Below, piece by piece: positions 21,323 through 31,234 of a stretch of DNA of 64,000 nt. The stretch comes from Anodontia alba (taxonomy: Eukaryota > Mollusca > Bivalvia > Lucinida > Lucinidae), in assembly GCA_964016985.1 (NCBI GenBank), contig OZ024827.1:73604953-73668952 (forward strand), read 5' to 3'. Below the pieces are notes generated by a model, which saw nothing but the letters and a program-made list of their open reading frames with translations, did no database searches and was not told the DNA's origin. The translations under genes and the position numbers were made by a program. Numbering within the stretch: the first letter of the stretch is position 1; every line of letters begins with the position of its first letter.

Positions 21323-21462
21323 AAAACGAAAGTAATAATGAGAAAGGGAGCCAGCAGAGTAAGTGGACAGAAATAAAACAACAGGATAAAAATCATTTAC
21401 TTTACAACATGAACTAATGTCGCAACATAAAAGGAGAGGAAACGAACAGAACATAATCTGGG

Positions 21463-21852
21463 CTGCGTTCAATAAAACAAAATACTCGCAAGAAATTTTC
21501 CCAAACTATTTTGCATCTTTTGAACGGTTTTTGTAAACCCGTTTTATATTACCTCAAATTAGACAGTAACCGTTATTCTCGTTGACGAGACTTGATATTA
21601 GATCAAATAAATCGTATCAATAATTATCAATTTCACATAGATCTAGAATCAAATAGATAATATCAGTCCAGTAAACAGTTCCATATTTTTTTTTGTTACG
21701 AACAAACATAGAAAAAAAATATTCGCTTAGGCCGCCATTTTGGTTGTGCTGAAAGAGAGCATGAGAATAGTTCGCCGAAAACAATCTCAGTTGAACGGAA
21801 AGTTTGCTTTAGTTTGCGAGTAACCGCAAACGTTCCGCTTAATTGAACACAG
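21463..21852. mobile_element. Possible MITE with CTGCGTTCAAT ends
   Basis: The left end CTGCGTTCAATAAAAC and the right end CCGCTTAATTGAACACAG are inverted. Subterminal ACTCGCAAG and TTTGCGAGT also pair. About 390 bp, non-coding. The superfamily is not assigned. Confidence 0.5.
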
Positions 21853-22197
21853 AGTTTAACGTCGATTCAATGTTGAATTCGCGTTGTTTCAGCGTTTTAA
21901 CGACGATTATTGCATAAAAAGCAGTGCCGCACGTTATTAACAGCCGTGCATTAATCGGCGAAAAGCCGTGTATTAACAAGGCAATTCACGCGCTATTAAT
22001 GCACGGCTACGCAACTTTCAATATGCTTGTACCGGGGTCACATAATTGCTGCCGTCAAGAGCTGTGTACTGCTCTGACCTAGAAGGAGCATAGTCCGTGG
22101 AAATAGCGTTCGCCCGACATCGGTGAAAAATGAAACAAAATAGCGCAAGAAATAACGCGAAATGTAGCAAATGTTTTCAGTTTGTATACAAAAATAG

Positions 22198-22335
22198 CGA
22201 TCGAACATGTTTTTTCAATGCATTAACATTTCCAGGTCCCTTGGGAGGTGTTGAAAACCGAGGCCAAAGGCCTCGGTTTTCAACACCTCCCACGGACCTG
22301 GCGAATGTTAATGCAGGAAAAAACATGTTTGATCC
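22198..22335. repeat. Long palindrome, arms about 66 bp
   Basis: The inner 2x28 bp is almost perfect (GGAGGTGTTGAAAACCGAGG and its exact complement around GCCAAAGGC). The outer arms continue with a few mismatches through CAGGTCC, GCATTAACATT and GATCGAACATGTTTTTT. Flanking DNA on the right holds the GTTTCAACGTTGTGTACCCG word of the AGCGGGCAC element family. It is probably the core of a foldback element. Confidence 0.85.
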
Positions 22336-22646
22336 CTATATTCATGACGTTGAATCAAGGTTGTTTCAACGTTGTGTACCCGCTGAACCTACAGTTGATG
22401 CTGTCCCAGCTTCTTAACAGCCTCCTTAAAAGTGAGTCATTTTCCACTAATCTCATTTAGGGGCCTTGTTCCATGCCTGGGCTGCCTCATACCAGAAGGG
22501 CTTCAGGCCTTACCTTGTAGACTTGGCATGTTTCTCATCCCTGAAATCATAATTAGAGACAATAATTAAAATTTGGCTTGAGAAACGATTTATTGTCTAG
22601 ACAATCTTAAGGCTTGATATTGCACCGGAAGCACTTTATGGAAGGT
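22336..22646. other. One end of an AGCGGGCAC-type element, otherwise empty
   Basis: 22345-22388 has GACGTTGAATCAAGGTTGTT and TGTGTACCCGCTGAAC, one end of the family complete at 27159-27245. Nothing recognised in the rest. Confidence 0.5.
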
Positions 22647-22926
22647 CATTTCGAAAACAGGCCTATTCAAATATATAGAAAATTTCAACTCCAAAAACCG
22701 AAAATTTTCAGGTAAAAACCTCTGATATTTTTCATATTTCTGCTCAAAACATTGATTGTGGGTACTCGTTAGGACCGCCTCGGCGAGGCGGTTCTAACGA
22801 GTACCCACAATCTATGTTTTTGAGCAGAAATAAGAAAAAATAATGTATATTCCTGTAAACCCCAGATTAACTATATAAAAGTGGGGTTTAAGGGGGTCAA
22901 AATTATATAGGCATGTTTTCGTGATG
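22647..22926 (-). mobile_element. Palindrome-core MITE family, copy 6 (inverted)
   Basis: CATTTCGAAAACAGGCCTAT at the left, GGCATGTTTTCGTGATG at the right. The core hairpin near 22746-22822 pairs over about 36 bp around CTCGGCGAGG with two mismatches. Confidence 0.9.
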
Positions 22927-23767
22927 ATTATGGACTGGTCCGATGCTAAGCGTAGACCAAGCTTTCTGTGAAATCTTATACTTGTAAATGATTAGTTCTT
23001 CCCTTCTTTCACTAAAATTTCTCAACAGTTTGAAAACTGCTAATTGCTGGGATGCTTCTAGATTGTTACGTATTTCCGACATACGATCATTAAAATTAAA
23101 GAATACTTGACTTCAGAACAGTGCCATTATATTCTCAGTAAATGTTTGTTTCCTCAATCTCAAATGATGTCTCTTTGCCAATGCGAATAGCCCTAAAATT
23201 ATCAGGGTTAGCTTTCATAAAATTTATGTAAACCATTCAATGAACAAAATATATTCCTACTCTAAAATATATCTCTTAAAACGCTTAAAATTTTATGAAT
23301 ATAAGACAGGGTATTATTATCTAAACAGTCATTAAGAATACAATGTTAATAATATAAGATGATATTCATAAAAAAAAGTTAAAAGTCAAATGTCCTAAAA
23401 TTGACCCCGAGTGGGACACCTTTAAAGAGCAGTTTCCATCTGCAGGTATTGGGTCTCAGCTTAACTCGCTGTCGCCCGTCATTTAGTTAGCTGCCTAACA
23501 GTCACTGTCTCTGGGATAGTCCGTAAGCATACAGCTCCGCATGCAACAGGTCGCCATGGAGACAGATTCATGAAGGGTGGCGTTACGAGAATGGAAATAC
23601 TTTTGCGCACACCTTTTAAAAATCCACAAAAATATTTCCCTAGGTCGCTTTCTGAATAGGGCCTATTCTTAAAGGAAAGAGTTTGCCGGGGAGAAAATTC
23701 TTTTCCTAAAAAGTAGCCCCTATAAAGGAGGAAAAGGTATAATTTACCTCGATCGCTATAAATGTAA

Positions 23768-23799
<32 letters not shown>

Positions 23800-23848
23800 G
23801 AAACTTTAGTACACAACTTGCTAAACTACCGCCACCACTCGATCTTGG
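22927..23848. other. No gene seen; poly-T run
   Basis: AT-rich intronic DNA. A run of about 25 T lies at 23769-23794. No open frame over 60 codons. Confidence 0.5.
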
Positions 23849-24090
23849 CCCCGAGCTTATAAAACTTTTTTTTCATGCTCAACTCAGCTGAGCATGAAAT
23901 TTTCTCTGCTAATAAATATGAAAATGCCAACAATAGTTGGCATTTTCATATTTATTAGCTGGGATTTTTTCATGTTCAGCTATGTTTAGCAGGAAAGAAT
24001 TTGTTGTTGTCAGTAATTTGAGATTTATTAACAGGACAAATATTCCTGCTCAGCCGAGTTGAGCAGAAAAAAAAGTTTTATGTCCTCGGG
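23849..24090. mobile_element. Double-hairpin element, copy 2 (complete ends)
   Basis: Terminal inverted repeats of about 45 bp: CCCCGAGCTTATAAAACTTT at the left and AAAGTTTTATGTCCTCGGG at the right, continuing into the palindrome TGCTCAACTCAGCTGAGCA. The second internal palindrome (23909-23958) has arms CTAATAAATATGAAAATGCC. About 240 bp, non-coding. It shares its left half with 6543-6705. Confidence 0.8.
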
Positions 24091-24510
24091 TCTTGGTAAA
24101 CGTTACCATTGCTTATACCCATTAAAATTTAGTATGAAACTTACAAAAATATTACTCTATAAATCCTATAAATGCAAGTTTGCTCAATAAAGGGAACTTT
24201 GATATCTAACAACAGAACTGTTATCCCTTGGATCCTTTAAATGTAAGTTTCACTTATAACAATGAAATGTTTAGGGGAATGGATACACTTTCAGGGGAGG
24301 TAATTGTCAAATTGCTTTAGTTCCTTTATGAAATTGTTCTACTCTAAAAGGAAAGAATTTGCTCTCAAGGGGAGCAAATTCTGTCCGTATAGGATAGCTC
24401 AATTTTGGGCAGAGGGCTTGGTTTGCACCGAGGAAACAGGAAATTACAAAATATATCTCCCTTTTTAAAAAATGGCGACGTATCAAATCCCCTTACAATA
24501 TATTACTTAC
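24091..24510. other. Intron 1, first 400 bp: no feature seen
   Basis: Directly follows the donor of exon 1 in gene sense. AT-rich, with no repeat recognised apart from a small inverted word pair GAATTTGCTC / GAGCAAATTC near 24355-24380. Confidence 0.5.
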
Positions 24511-24829
24511 CATAATATTTCCATCCATCCATTCCCATGAACGTCATATTTGCTACAGTCAGCTCCTCGTAAACTAATCGGCACTCATGCGTTTTTATGT
24601 TTTCAAAGAATGTAGAATAGTTAGAATCCCAGGAACACTCTCTGGCACAAAGAAAATTCTTATTAGACACGACTTTCTCATTAGACACGACTTTATATAC
24701 ACTGTCGTCAGGCAGCATGCTTCTGAAATCCTTCTTTTCGTAGTAGACTTTAGTTTGAGATGCAGCGACAATGTAAAAAACACATGTAATTACTGAAGTA
24801 AAATGGACCAAGAAGTGATTTATACCCAT
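24511..24829 (-). CDS. Fibrinogen-related protein, exon 1: signal peptide and PAN/apple-like segment
   Basis: The minus-strand first coding exon runs from ATG at 24829 (an in-frame TGA lies upstream) to a consensus donor ATG|GTAAGT at 24511/24510. It encodes 106 complete codons. Residues 1 to about 26 (MGINHFLVHFTSVITCVFYI then VAASQT) form a typical signal peptide. A region with FLCARECSWD and THECRLVYEE follows, giving a C-x3-C...C-R-L spacing as in PAN/apple-like domains; that label is tentative. The exon ends in phase 1, which matches the phase-1 start of exon 2, 14.9 kb away, giving GWKYY-V-IQQPRNC. Residues repeat VVSNEK/VVSNK through an exact 14-bp word at 18-bp spacing. The promoter and any 5' untranslated exon are not identified. 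Exon 1 joining exon 2 directly is inferred from phase; a missed intermediate exon is possible. Confidence 0.78.
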
Positions 24830-24914
24830 CCTGGTCAAGTAAAGTCGACTTCATAACTTTATAATCTAATACGTTTCGCTTCAATTTTCTGAACTATTGA
24901 TATTGTAATAAATT

Positions 24915-25154
24915 TGAGTCAGCGCACGACAAAATCTACAATAAGACTTATGCGACCAGCGAAGGCTCAGATCAGACTGCGCATCCGCGCAGTCTGATCT
25001 GAGTCTTCGTTGATAGCATGTGCCTTTTTACAGCGTCTGGGATATCCAAAGAAGGTTAATCGAGAACACTTGCCATTCTGGGTGGATGTACAGGCTGATC
25101 TGAGTCTTTGCTGGTTCCTCAAGTCTTATTGTAGGTTTTGTCGTGCGCTGGCTC
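24915..25154. mobile_element. GCGCACGAC-type MITE, copy 1
   Basis: Terminal inverted repeats of about 37 bp: GAGTCAGCGCACGACAAAAT at the left, ATTGTAGGTTTTGTCGTGCG then CTGGCTC at the right. An internal palindrome near 24960-25010 has GCGAAGGCTCAGATCAGACT around a GCGCATCCGCGC core. It lies about 85 bp upstream of the exon 1 start codon in gene sense. Confidence 0.85.
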
Positions 25155-25275
25155 GTTTGTCACCGTACACAGTATTATGGACCTTGCCACGAGGCTACCT
25201 GTTTAAGTCACATAAAATGTTATATGCAACTATAACAATATGAGGTGTAATGCAAGAAAAAGTACCTTCGAATAC

Positions 25276-25515
25276 GAACCAGCGCACGACAAAGTCTACA
25301 ATAAGACCTATGTGACCAACAAAGACTCAGATCAGCCTGTCATCTACCCAGTATGGCAAGGGTTCTCGCTTATCCCTCTTTGGATAACCCGCCCGGAGGC
25401 TATAGAAGACACATGCGATCAGCGAAGACTCTGATCAGAATGCGCGGACGCGCAGGCTGATCTGAGTCTTCGCTGGTCGCATAAGTCTTATTGTAGATTT
25501 TGTCATGCACTGGCT
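25276..25515. mobile_element. GCGCACGAC-type MITE, copy 2
   Basis: Same terminal repeats: GAACCAGCGCACGACAAAGT at the left, GATTTTGTCATGCACTGGCT at the right. Here the palindrome (GCGAAGACTCTGATCAG then GCGCGGACGCGC) lies in the right half rather than the left, so the interior is inverted relative to copy 1. Confidence 0.85.
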
Positions 25516-26315
25516 CATATGTGCGCCCGTGAAGACGTAGGTCAGCAACGCATCAGCACAGTCTGATCAGAATCTTCGCTGTCCGCCTGAAGAAATCTTG
25601 GATCCTTGGTTTTCCAAAGAGCGACCAGCGAACACTTTGATAAGACTGCGCGGACTTCAGTCATACTTAGTTCGACAGACACTATTTGGAAGCGCGAACT
25701 AAACATGCCATGACTGCATACCTAGCGAGAACAAAACGTTTATATGTCGCAACAACGTCGATGCAACGTCTTGACGTTAATGCGACGTTGTTTAAGTAAT
25801 GTGCCCGCTGGGTAGGACATACGCCGTACGCGTATGACGGAAGGCAGTTTTCTCATGACAAGCTTAATTAGGAAAATCAGATAACGGATTTTAGCAATAT
25901 CAATAACGTATCTGTTGTATGTCATAGTTTGAATACGTTTCCTCTTTGTGTCATTGTTGCCATTGGTAGGCAATGTTATGGGATTGTTTCACTTCCTGCC
26001 CATATTTTCTTTCTTTTCAGATATCCAGTAACGGATGTAGCTTTACGTACACCATAACAGATGTGTTCAAAGTTTAGGCCTTGCTATTGAACTTTGTGTT
26101 TGTTCTGTTGTAAAGTCTGTTTTGTTTCATCCCAGTGTACTGAGTCGATTCTCATTTTATATGTCAGTGGATTGCTGACTTTGTTTAATGGAGAAATGAG
26201 AAGCGAAAACCGGGTCAAAACATATTGCTTTAAACTTTATTTTATTTGTATAATATATATGTATATACATTACGCAAGAAAATATCAATATTACACATAC
26301 AAACATTTACAAAAG
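25516..26315. other. No gene; fragments of two MITE families
   Basis: 25535-25660 holds broken GTCTGATCAGAATCTTCGCT words of the GCGCACGAC-type or GCACAGCAT-type elements. 25742-25814 holds one end of the AGCGGGCAC family (GACGTTGTTTAAG then GTGCCCGCTGGG). The rest is AT-rich. Confidence 0.5.
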
Positions 26316-26576
26316 CATCACGAAAACATACCTATATAATTTTGATCCCCTTAAACCCCACTTTTATATAGTAAAACTGGGGTTTACAGGGGTATACATT
26401 ATTTTTCTAATTTCTACTCAAAAACTTAGATTGTGGGTATTTGTTGGGGTTCTAACGGGTACCCACAATCTATATTTTGAGCAGAAATATGAAAAATATC
26501 AGAATTTTTATCTGAAAGCTTCCAGTTTTTGATGGTGAAATTTTCAATATATTTGAATAGGCGTGTTTTCGTAATG
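26316..26576 (+). mobile_element. Palindrome-core MITE family, copy 7 (hairpin eroded)
   Basis: CATCACGAAAACATACCTAT at the left, ATAGGCGTGTTTTCGTAATG at the right. The core hairpin has lost the CCGCCTCG region and reads through GTTGGGGTTCTAACGG, so only the outer 16 bp or so of the arms still pair. Confidence 0.85.
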
Positions 26577-27158
26577 GAGATCCAAATCCGAAGTCCGAAG
26601 ATTTATTCAAATAAGTTTCCCTAAATGTACAATAATACTATTTCAACTCATGTGATTGTCAATCATATTAGAGTTCTGTATAATCTGATTAGGTTATTCA
26701 AAGAGATAGTATACATTCTTCATATTGATGCTTTAGTATACGTTTATGGTAGTCTCGAAAATCAACGTCATCCCGTCATCTGCTATGAAGTTGTTCTTTC
26801 GGGATAAGTGGAAGTTTCCTGCGCATATGAATTACTAATATTATTAATAACAAACATGTTGATCCGCGTAGCCTTATTCAATAGTGTCTTTTTTCCCGGC
26901 TGCTTTTAGTATGTTAAAGACACTGTGAACTATATTATTGCGAGAAATAAGGATGGCATGCGGTGAAGGAGGGAGAGGGGACGGTATCAGGAAATCTGCC
27001 CCCCCCCACCCGGAATAGTGGCCCCCCCCCCCACACCCCGAAATCTGCCCCAACTCCCACGGAAAAATTACATCCTTGACGATAGTGTACCTATATGCAG
27101 AATTATCTGAATCCGCGTATATCGTAATTGCTCGAAGAGATCTTTTCGCTCGACGCAT
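26577..27158. other. No gene; C-rich runs
   Basis: C runs of nine to twelve lie at 27001-27035. The 103-codon minus frame at 26874-27185 spans them and is not recognised. Confidence 0.5.
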
Positions 27159-27245
27159 CCCAGCGGGCACACAATGTTGAATCAACGTCGATTCAGCGTA
27201 TCAACGTTGAATCGAGGTTGTTTCAACGTTATGTGACTGCTGGGA
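27159..27245. mobile_element. AGCGGGCAC-type element, shortest complete copy
   Basis: 87 bp. CCCAGCGGGCACACAATGTTG at the left and CAACGTTATGTGACTGCTGGGA at the right are inverted, with TTGAATCAACG/CGTTGAATC words between. Confidence 0.75.
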
Positions 27246-27474
27246 TCTTAAAGGGACTGGATAAAGTTGGTAAATTTTCCGCCATTTGCTACAAGTGAGA
27301 CACGTTTTTATTACTTCCTGTTTGCTTTCCTGCACACCAAGTCCCTTCTGAACAGGCTCAACTCTATAAGAAAGAACTTAACCCCCTCCACCCCGCATCT
27401 CTTTACATTGGAACAGAAGACGACATTAATTTGTTATTTGTCAGTGCAAACAAGATTTTGCGCGAGTAAAGCAG

Positions 27475-27725
27475 CATTATGAAAACACATCTACTCAAGT
27501 ATATATTGAAAATTTCGCCACCAAAAACTAAAAGTTTTCAGATAAAAATTCTGATATTTTTCATATTTCTGCTCAAAACATAGATTGTGGGTGCTAACGA
27601 GTACCCACAATCTATGTTTTTGAGCAGAAATATGAAAAATAATGTATACTCCTGTAAACCGTAATTTTACTATATAAAAGTGGGGTTTAATTTGGTCAAA
27701 ATTATATAGGAATGTTTTCGTGATA
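27475..27725 (-). mobile_element. Palindrome-core MITE family, copy 8 (inverted, shortened hairpin)
   Basis: CATTATGAAAACACATCTAC at the left, GGAATGTTTTCGTGATA at the right. The hairpin has lost its centre, so ACATAGATTGTGGGT pairs with ACCCACAATCTATGT around a short loop. Confidence 0.85.
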
Positions 27726-27946
27726 TATGAGCCCCCACACCCTTCCGAAAGCAGTTTCTCTGTTAAAGCTCATTGTTTGTGCGTCTGTGGTTCCATGGTG
27801 CGTTCGTGATGTCCTTATTTATTCCACATCTGTCCTTCTTGTGCCTCAGAAGTGTTGTGCTTCGTGATTGCGGTATTTCTTGTGCATCTTCACTTATTCT
27901 TACACATTTCATGTTAATCGCATGGAATTCCAAGTCTTATTTTCTA

Positions 27947-28312
27947 AAACAACAAAACAATAAACAAATACAACAGCAACAAACAAACAAACAATAAATA
28001 ACTAAACCAAAACCAAAAACCAAAAAGCAAAAAAACAAACAAAAAAACCAAAACAACAAAAAACAAACAAACAAATAACAACAACAAAAACAAAACAACA
28101 ACAACAAAAAACAACAACAAAAAAAACAAAACAAAACAACAACAACAAAAAAAAACAAACAAAAAAAAAAACAAAAAAAAAACAAAAAAAACAACAAACA
28201 AACAAACAAGCCGAAACCAAACAAAAATATCAAACAAATATAAACAAAACAAAAAAAAACAAAAAAAAAAACAAAAAAATAAAAAAAATAAATAAATAAA
28301 ATAAAAAACGCA
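27947..28312 (+). repeat. A/C-only low-complexity tract of about 365 bp
   Basis: Nearly every base is A or C, arranged as CAAA, CAACAA and CAAAA units with drifting length. G and T are confined to a few interruptions. The complementary poly-Phe/Val frames of up to 129 codons are artefacts of this composition. Confidence 0.9.
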
Positions 28313-28622
28313 TTAACGATTAGCACTTTTGGTAAAATTTTAACACACGACAGATTGAAATATTTCTTTTACCAAGAAAACAGCTTGATGTTTCCACATT
28401 GTCTTCAATGGAGACACTGACTGGCACGAAATGTCGAATCATGTTTTCTGGGAAAAAGAAAATATCAATTTGTCATCTGAACTTGCCCATATAGTGGTAA
28501 AGGTTGAAATGCAACTACAACTATAGATTTTGTTTTATTTTTATTTTATTTTTTTTAGAGAAATAAGAGTTGACATTTCGTGTGAATCGTCTGTATAAAT
28601 GACCATTCACATGAAACGGCAA
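28313..28622. other. No feature seen
   Basis: AT-rich spacer between the A/C tract and the SINE tail. Nothing supported. Confidence 0.5.
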
Positions 28623-28935
28623 TTTTTTTTGTTTGTTTGTGTTCAGGTTTTACGGCCCAGTCAACCCAATGGGGTCATGTCGAGCGCGGTCAGTTTACCT
28701 AACCGCACGTTTACTGGGCAGGCTTAGTCCTCTAAGCGGTTAACCAGTATTGCGCACATTCTTTCGCCAGAAACTGACAACTGCCCTTCTTGAATCATCG
28801 GAAGGGAGAGAATGACCGTAGAAAATATTTCATGATCAATCTCCACGAAAGAATGTTGCCGACCTCGGCGGGGGTTGAACCCGCGACCTCCTGGTTTCCA
28901 GTCGGACGGCGCATCCAACTGAGCCACCCAGGATT
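28623..28935 (-). mobile_element. tRNA-derived SINE, minus-strand copy
   Basis: Reading the minus strand from 28935: a tRNA-like head with A box TGGCTCAGTTGG and B box GGTTGAACCCC (in the complement; one change from the other copy's GGTTCAACCCC), then a body of about 230 bp ending GGGCCGTAAAACCTGAAC and an AAC/A-rich tail. It aligns over its whole length with the plus-strand copy at 35891-36214. An 84-codon frame here (28724-28978) is the SINE translated, not a gene. Confidence 0.9.
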
Positions 28936-29396
28936 TTCTGAGATAAAAATAGTTTAAAAAATAGCTTAAAAATAGCATGTCGTTGCTACAATTTGGATAA
29001 GCGCTTTAAAGGTTAATGTTTCGTCGTTGACATTTGGGGTCAATTTCCATGCATGGTATTGACTTGAAGTACTTATTGACGGACTGCTAGTTTTTATGGG
29101 GATTGTAGAATGTTCTATTCGCCTTCATTTCTATTTAATGGGACGTAGTTAAAAATATAGTATAAAAAGGATTTTATGTAAAACTAGTTTTGGGTCGACT
29201 GTTTACAAGGAAGGAAGCCATAGTATTGCCTTGAGGTAGTTGTCCACGTGAATATCATTGACCAAAGTAATCAAACCGCGTAATAGAAAAAATCTAGGTA
29301 GAAGTTATTTATAGCCCCAGCTATTCTTGTCGCTGTGACGTCAGTGCTGTTGATAGAGGGTTATCTGTAAAACGTGGACGTTGGTGTTTGGGACAT
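28936..29396. other. No gene seen
   Basis: AT-rich, unrecognised. Confidence 0.5.
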
Positions 29397-29466
29397 TGGC
29401 AAACAGTGCAGACCCAGTTCAGACACAGCGGAAAGCCGCGTCTGATCAGGACCGCACTGTTTGCTT
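29397..29466. repeat. GGCAAACAGTG palindrome, copy 1
   Basis: TTGGCAAACAGTGCAGACCC at the left and GGACCGCACTGTTTGC at the right are inverted. The middle pairs GACACAGCGG with CCGCGTCTG loosely. It is the internal core of the element complete at 30666-30896. Confidence 0.7.
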
Positions 29467-29924
29467 AAATAACAGGAAGTTAAGGGTTAAATGAAACAAT
29501 TGTAAGTCCCCTTTCAGGTCCGTTTTCTAAGCCTACACTGAGAGACAATCGATCTACCAGTGCTACTAGTGCTTTGATTTTAGTATACGTCCAAACCTGT
29601 CCTAATTTACAGCCAAAATAGTTTGAATGCTATAAACGTTTCTTTGTACAAGTATTTTTTCATCAGATTCTGGATTTTGTACTTTGGACGTTTTCAAATG
29701 ACATTTACATGTTTTGCGACGTTTTTCATCACATGGTCCGACAGAGTTATAAAGAAAATACTTTATCGCTCTATCAAGAAATTTGCAAGCAATTATTTGC
29801 CAAAGTGTCGCTTGGTCCGGCTAACTCGTCAGTGACACTTATGTTTTGCGTTTCGGCCTAGAATGTTAGACTGCTACATTAATATTACATGGATATGCAG
29901 ACGTACAACTACATTTGTAAATTA
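29467..29924. other. No gene seen
   Basis: A 70-codon plus frame (29623-29835) is unrecognised and not supported. Confidence 0.5.
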
Positions 29925-30130
29925 ATGACCCAACACATGACAAAACCTCTACAATACGACTCGTGCGATCCGCGAAGAATCAGATCAGTCCGCGCATCCG
30001 CGCTTTCTAAAGCCTCCGGGCTATCCAAAGAGGCATAAACGAGAACCCTTGCCGCACTGGGTGAATGTACAGAGATCTGCGTCTTTGTTGGTCGCACAGG
30101 TATTATGGTCGGTTTGAAGTGCGCTGGCTA
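29925..30130. mobile_element. GCGCACGAC-type MITE, copy 3 (degraded)
   Basis: TGACCCAACACATGACAAAA at the left and TTTGAAGTGCGCTGGCTA at the right keep the inverted ends with several changes. The internal GCGAAGAATCAGATCAGTCC and GCGCATCCGCGC words are present. Confidence 0.7.
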
Positions 30131-30261
30131 ATTTGTCTATATTTGTCCGCTTAGCTCGTTACCGACGATGTTACATTATTAACGTTATTAACGTTATCTG
30201 CCAACAGTCAGACCAAAATGTAACAGTTCGTGAATATACTATCGTAATGATTACATAAGAA

Positions 30262-30486
30262 CCGGTGCACAGCATTTCCTACAACATTGCATGTGCAGTA
30301 AGCCAAGACTTAGATGTGCCCTCGCGCAGTCTGATCAGAGTATTCGGAGCCAACCTGAAGCCACTTTAGATTCTTGGCTATACAGAGAACCCTGCGAAGA
30401 ATGATTAGCCCGCACAAATGCGCAGGCTGGTTTGAGTGTTGAGCGGACAGGCAGACTTGGTTTTGGGCAATGCTGTGCCCAAGCTC
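30262..30486. mobile_element. GCACAGCAT-type MITE, copy 2
   Basis: GGTGCACAGCATTTCCTACA at the left and GGGCAATGCTGTGCCC at the right are inverted. GTCTGATCAGAGTATTCGG and GCGCAGGCTGGTTTGAGTG words lie inside. Confidence 0.65.
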
Positions 30487-30665
30487 ATGTTTATGCGATT
30501 TGGAAGTATCAGACCAAAAGAATAAATTTGTCATAGTAACATTACGTGAATATGGACTTTAATTTTGCTTTGTATTTGGAGGTTTTCACTCGTTACTGGG
30601 AAGTTACGAGATTATTAATGAACTTACGCTAAAGTTACTTGTTAAACATTGACAATGTAATCATA

Positions 30666-30896
30666 TTAACCCATTTAAGACTAGCGTCCCATAAAAAGGG
30701 ACTTTGGCAAACAGTGTAGACCTAGATTAGACACCGCAGAACACGGCGTCTGATCAGGGTCAACACTGTTTGCTTTAAGTACAGGAATTTCTATAAAATA
30801 TGGTAATAATAAACGCTAACCAGACACTCCTTATATTGGAATTGGACCGGTCCGAAGAGTTATGGTAGAAGAATCCATTCGGCATAAATGGGTTAG
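30666..30896. mobile_element. TTAACCCATTTA-ended MITE with GGCAAACAGTG core
   Basis: TTAACCCATTTAAG at the left and ATAAATGGGTTAGG at the right are inverted. The core at 30704-30772 has TTGGCAAACAGTGTAGACC against GGTCAACACTGTTTGC. About 230 bp, non-coding. Confidence 0.75.
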
Positions 30897-31028
30897 GGAA
30901 CCTTATAGAAAGTATGAGCTGCAACGTCAAGAAACGTATCTTTGGACATGTGCACCCAGGGAAGATTTAGATCAGTCTTTTAAATCCTTCTCACTCAAAA
31001 AATATATAAAATAAATTAGTGGATTATA

Positions 31029-31234
31029 TAAGAAAATAAGAGGCCTATGGGCCACAATTCGCTTACCCGATAAAAACAGCTATTGCATTTAGCAAATGCC
31101 ACAGCAAATGGGACTCAAATTTGACCATACCATAAAAAAGGTCAGAGGTCATCCTAGTTTCATCATTTTATAAACTTGGTAGACCTTGTGTCCCAATGCT
31201 GTATACTAAGATTCAGCCTCTTACTTAGTACTGA
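31029..31234 (+). mobile_element. Truncated relative of the 9758-11941 element, interrupted by N1
   Basis: AGAGGCCTATGGGCCACAAT, then CGCTTACCC, resembles the left end of the element at 9758 (CCCATGGGCCACAACGCTCACC). The copy is cut at the N1 retrotransposon tail, so N1 most likely inserted into it. Its other half should lie right of the window. Confidence 0.5.

Noticed and set aside
21007..21417. 136-codon plus-strand gene
   Set aside because: It runs through the palindrome-core MITE at 21044-21322. The same element gives similar frames at 16700-16897.
22130..22417. 95-codon plus-strand gene
   Set aside because: It spans the 136-bp palindrome. No domain recognised.
27937..28326. Minus-strand frames of 72-129 codons, rich in Phe, Val and Cys
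   Set aside because: Composition artefacts of the A/C tract. No start context or domain. The same applies to the frames at 6989-7253 and 7396-7605.
28724..28978. Conserved 84-codon protein shared with 35901-36104
   Set aside because: Both are translations of the tRNA-derived SINE, including its A and B boxes. Similarity reflects SINE copies, not protein conservation.
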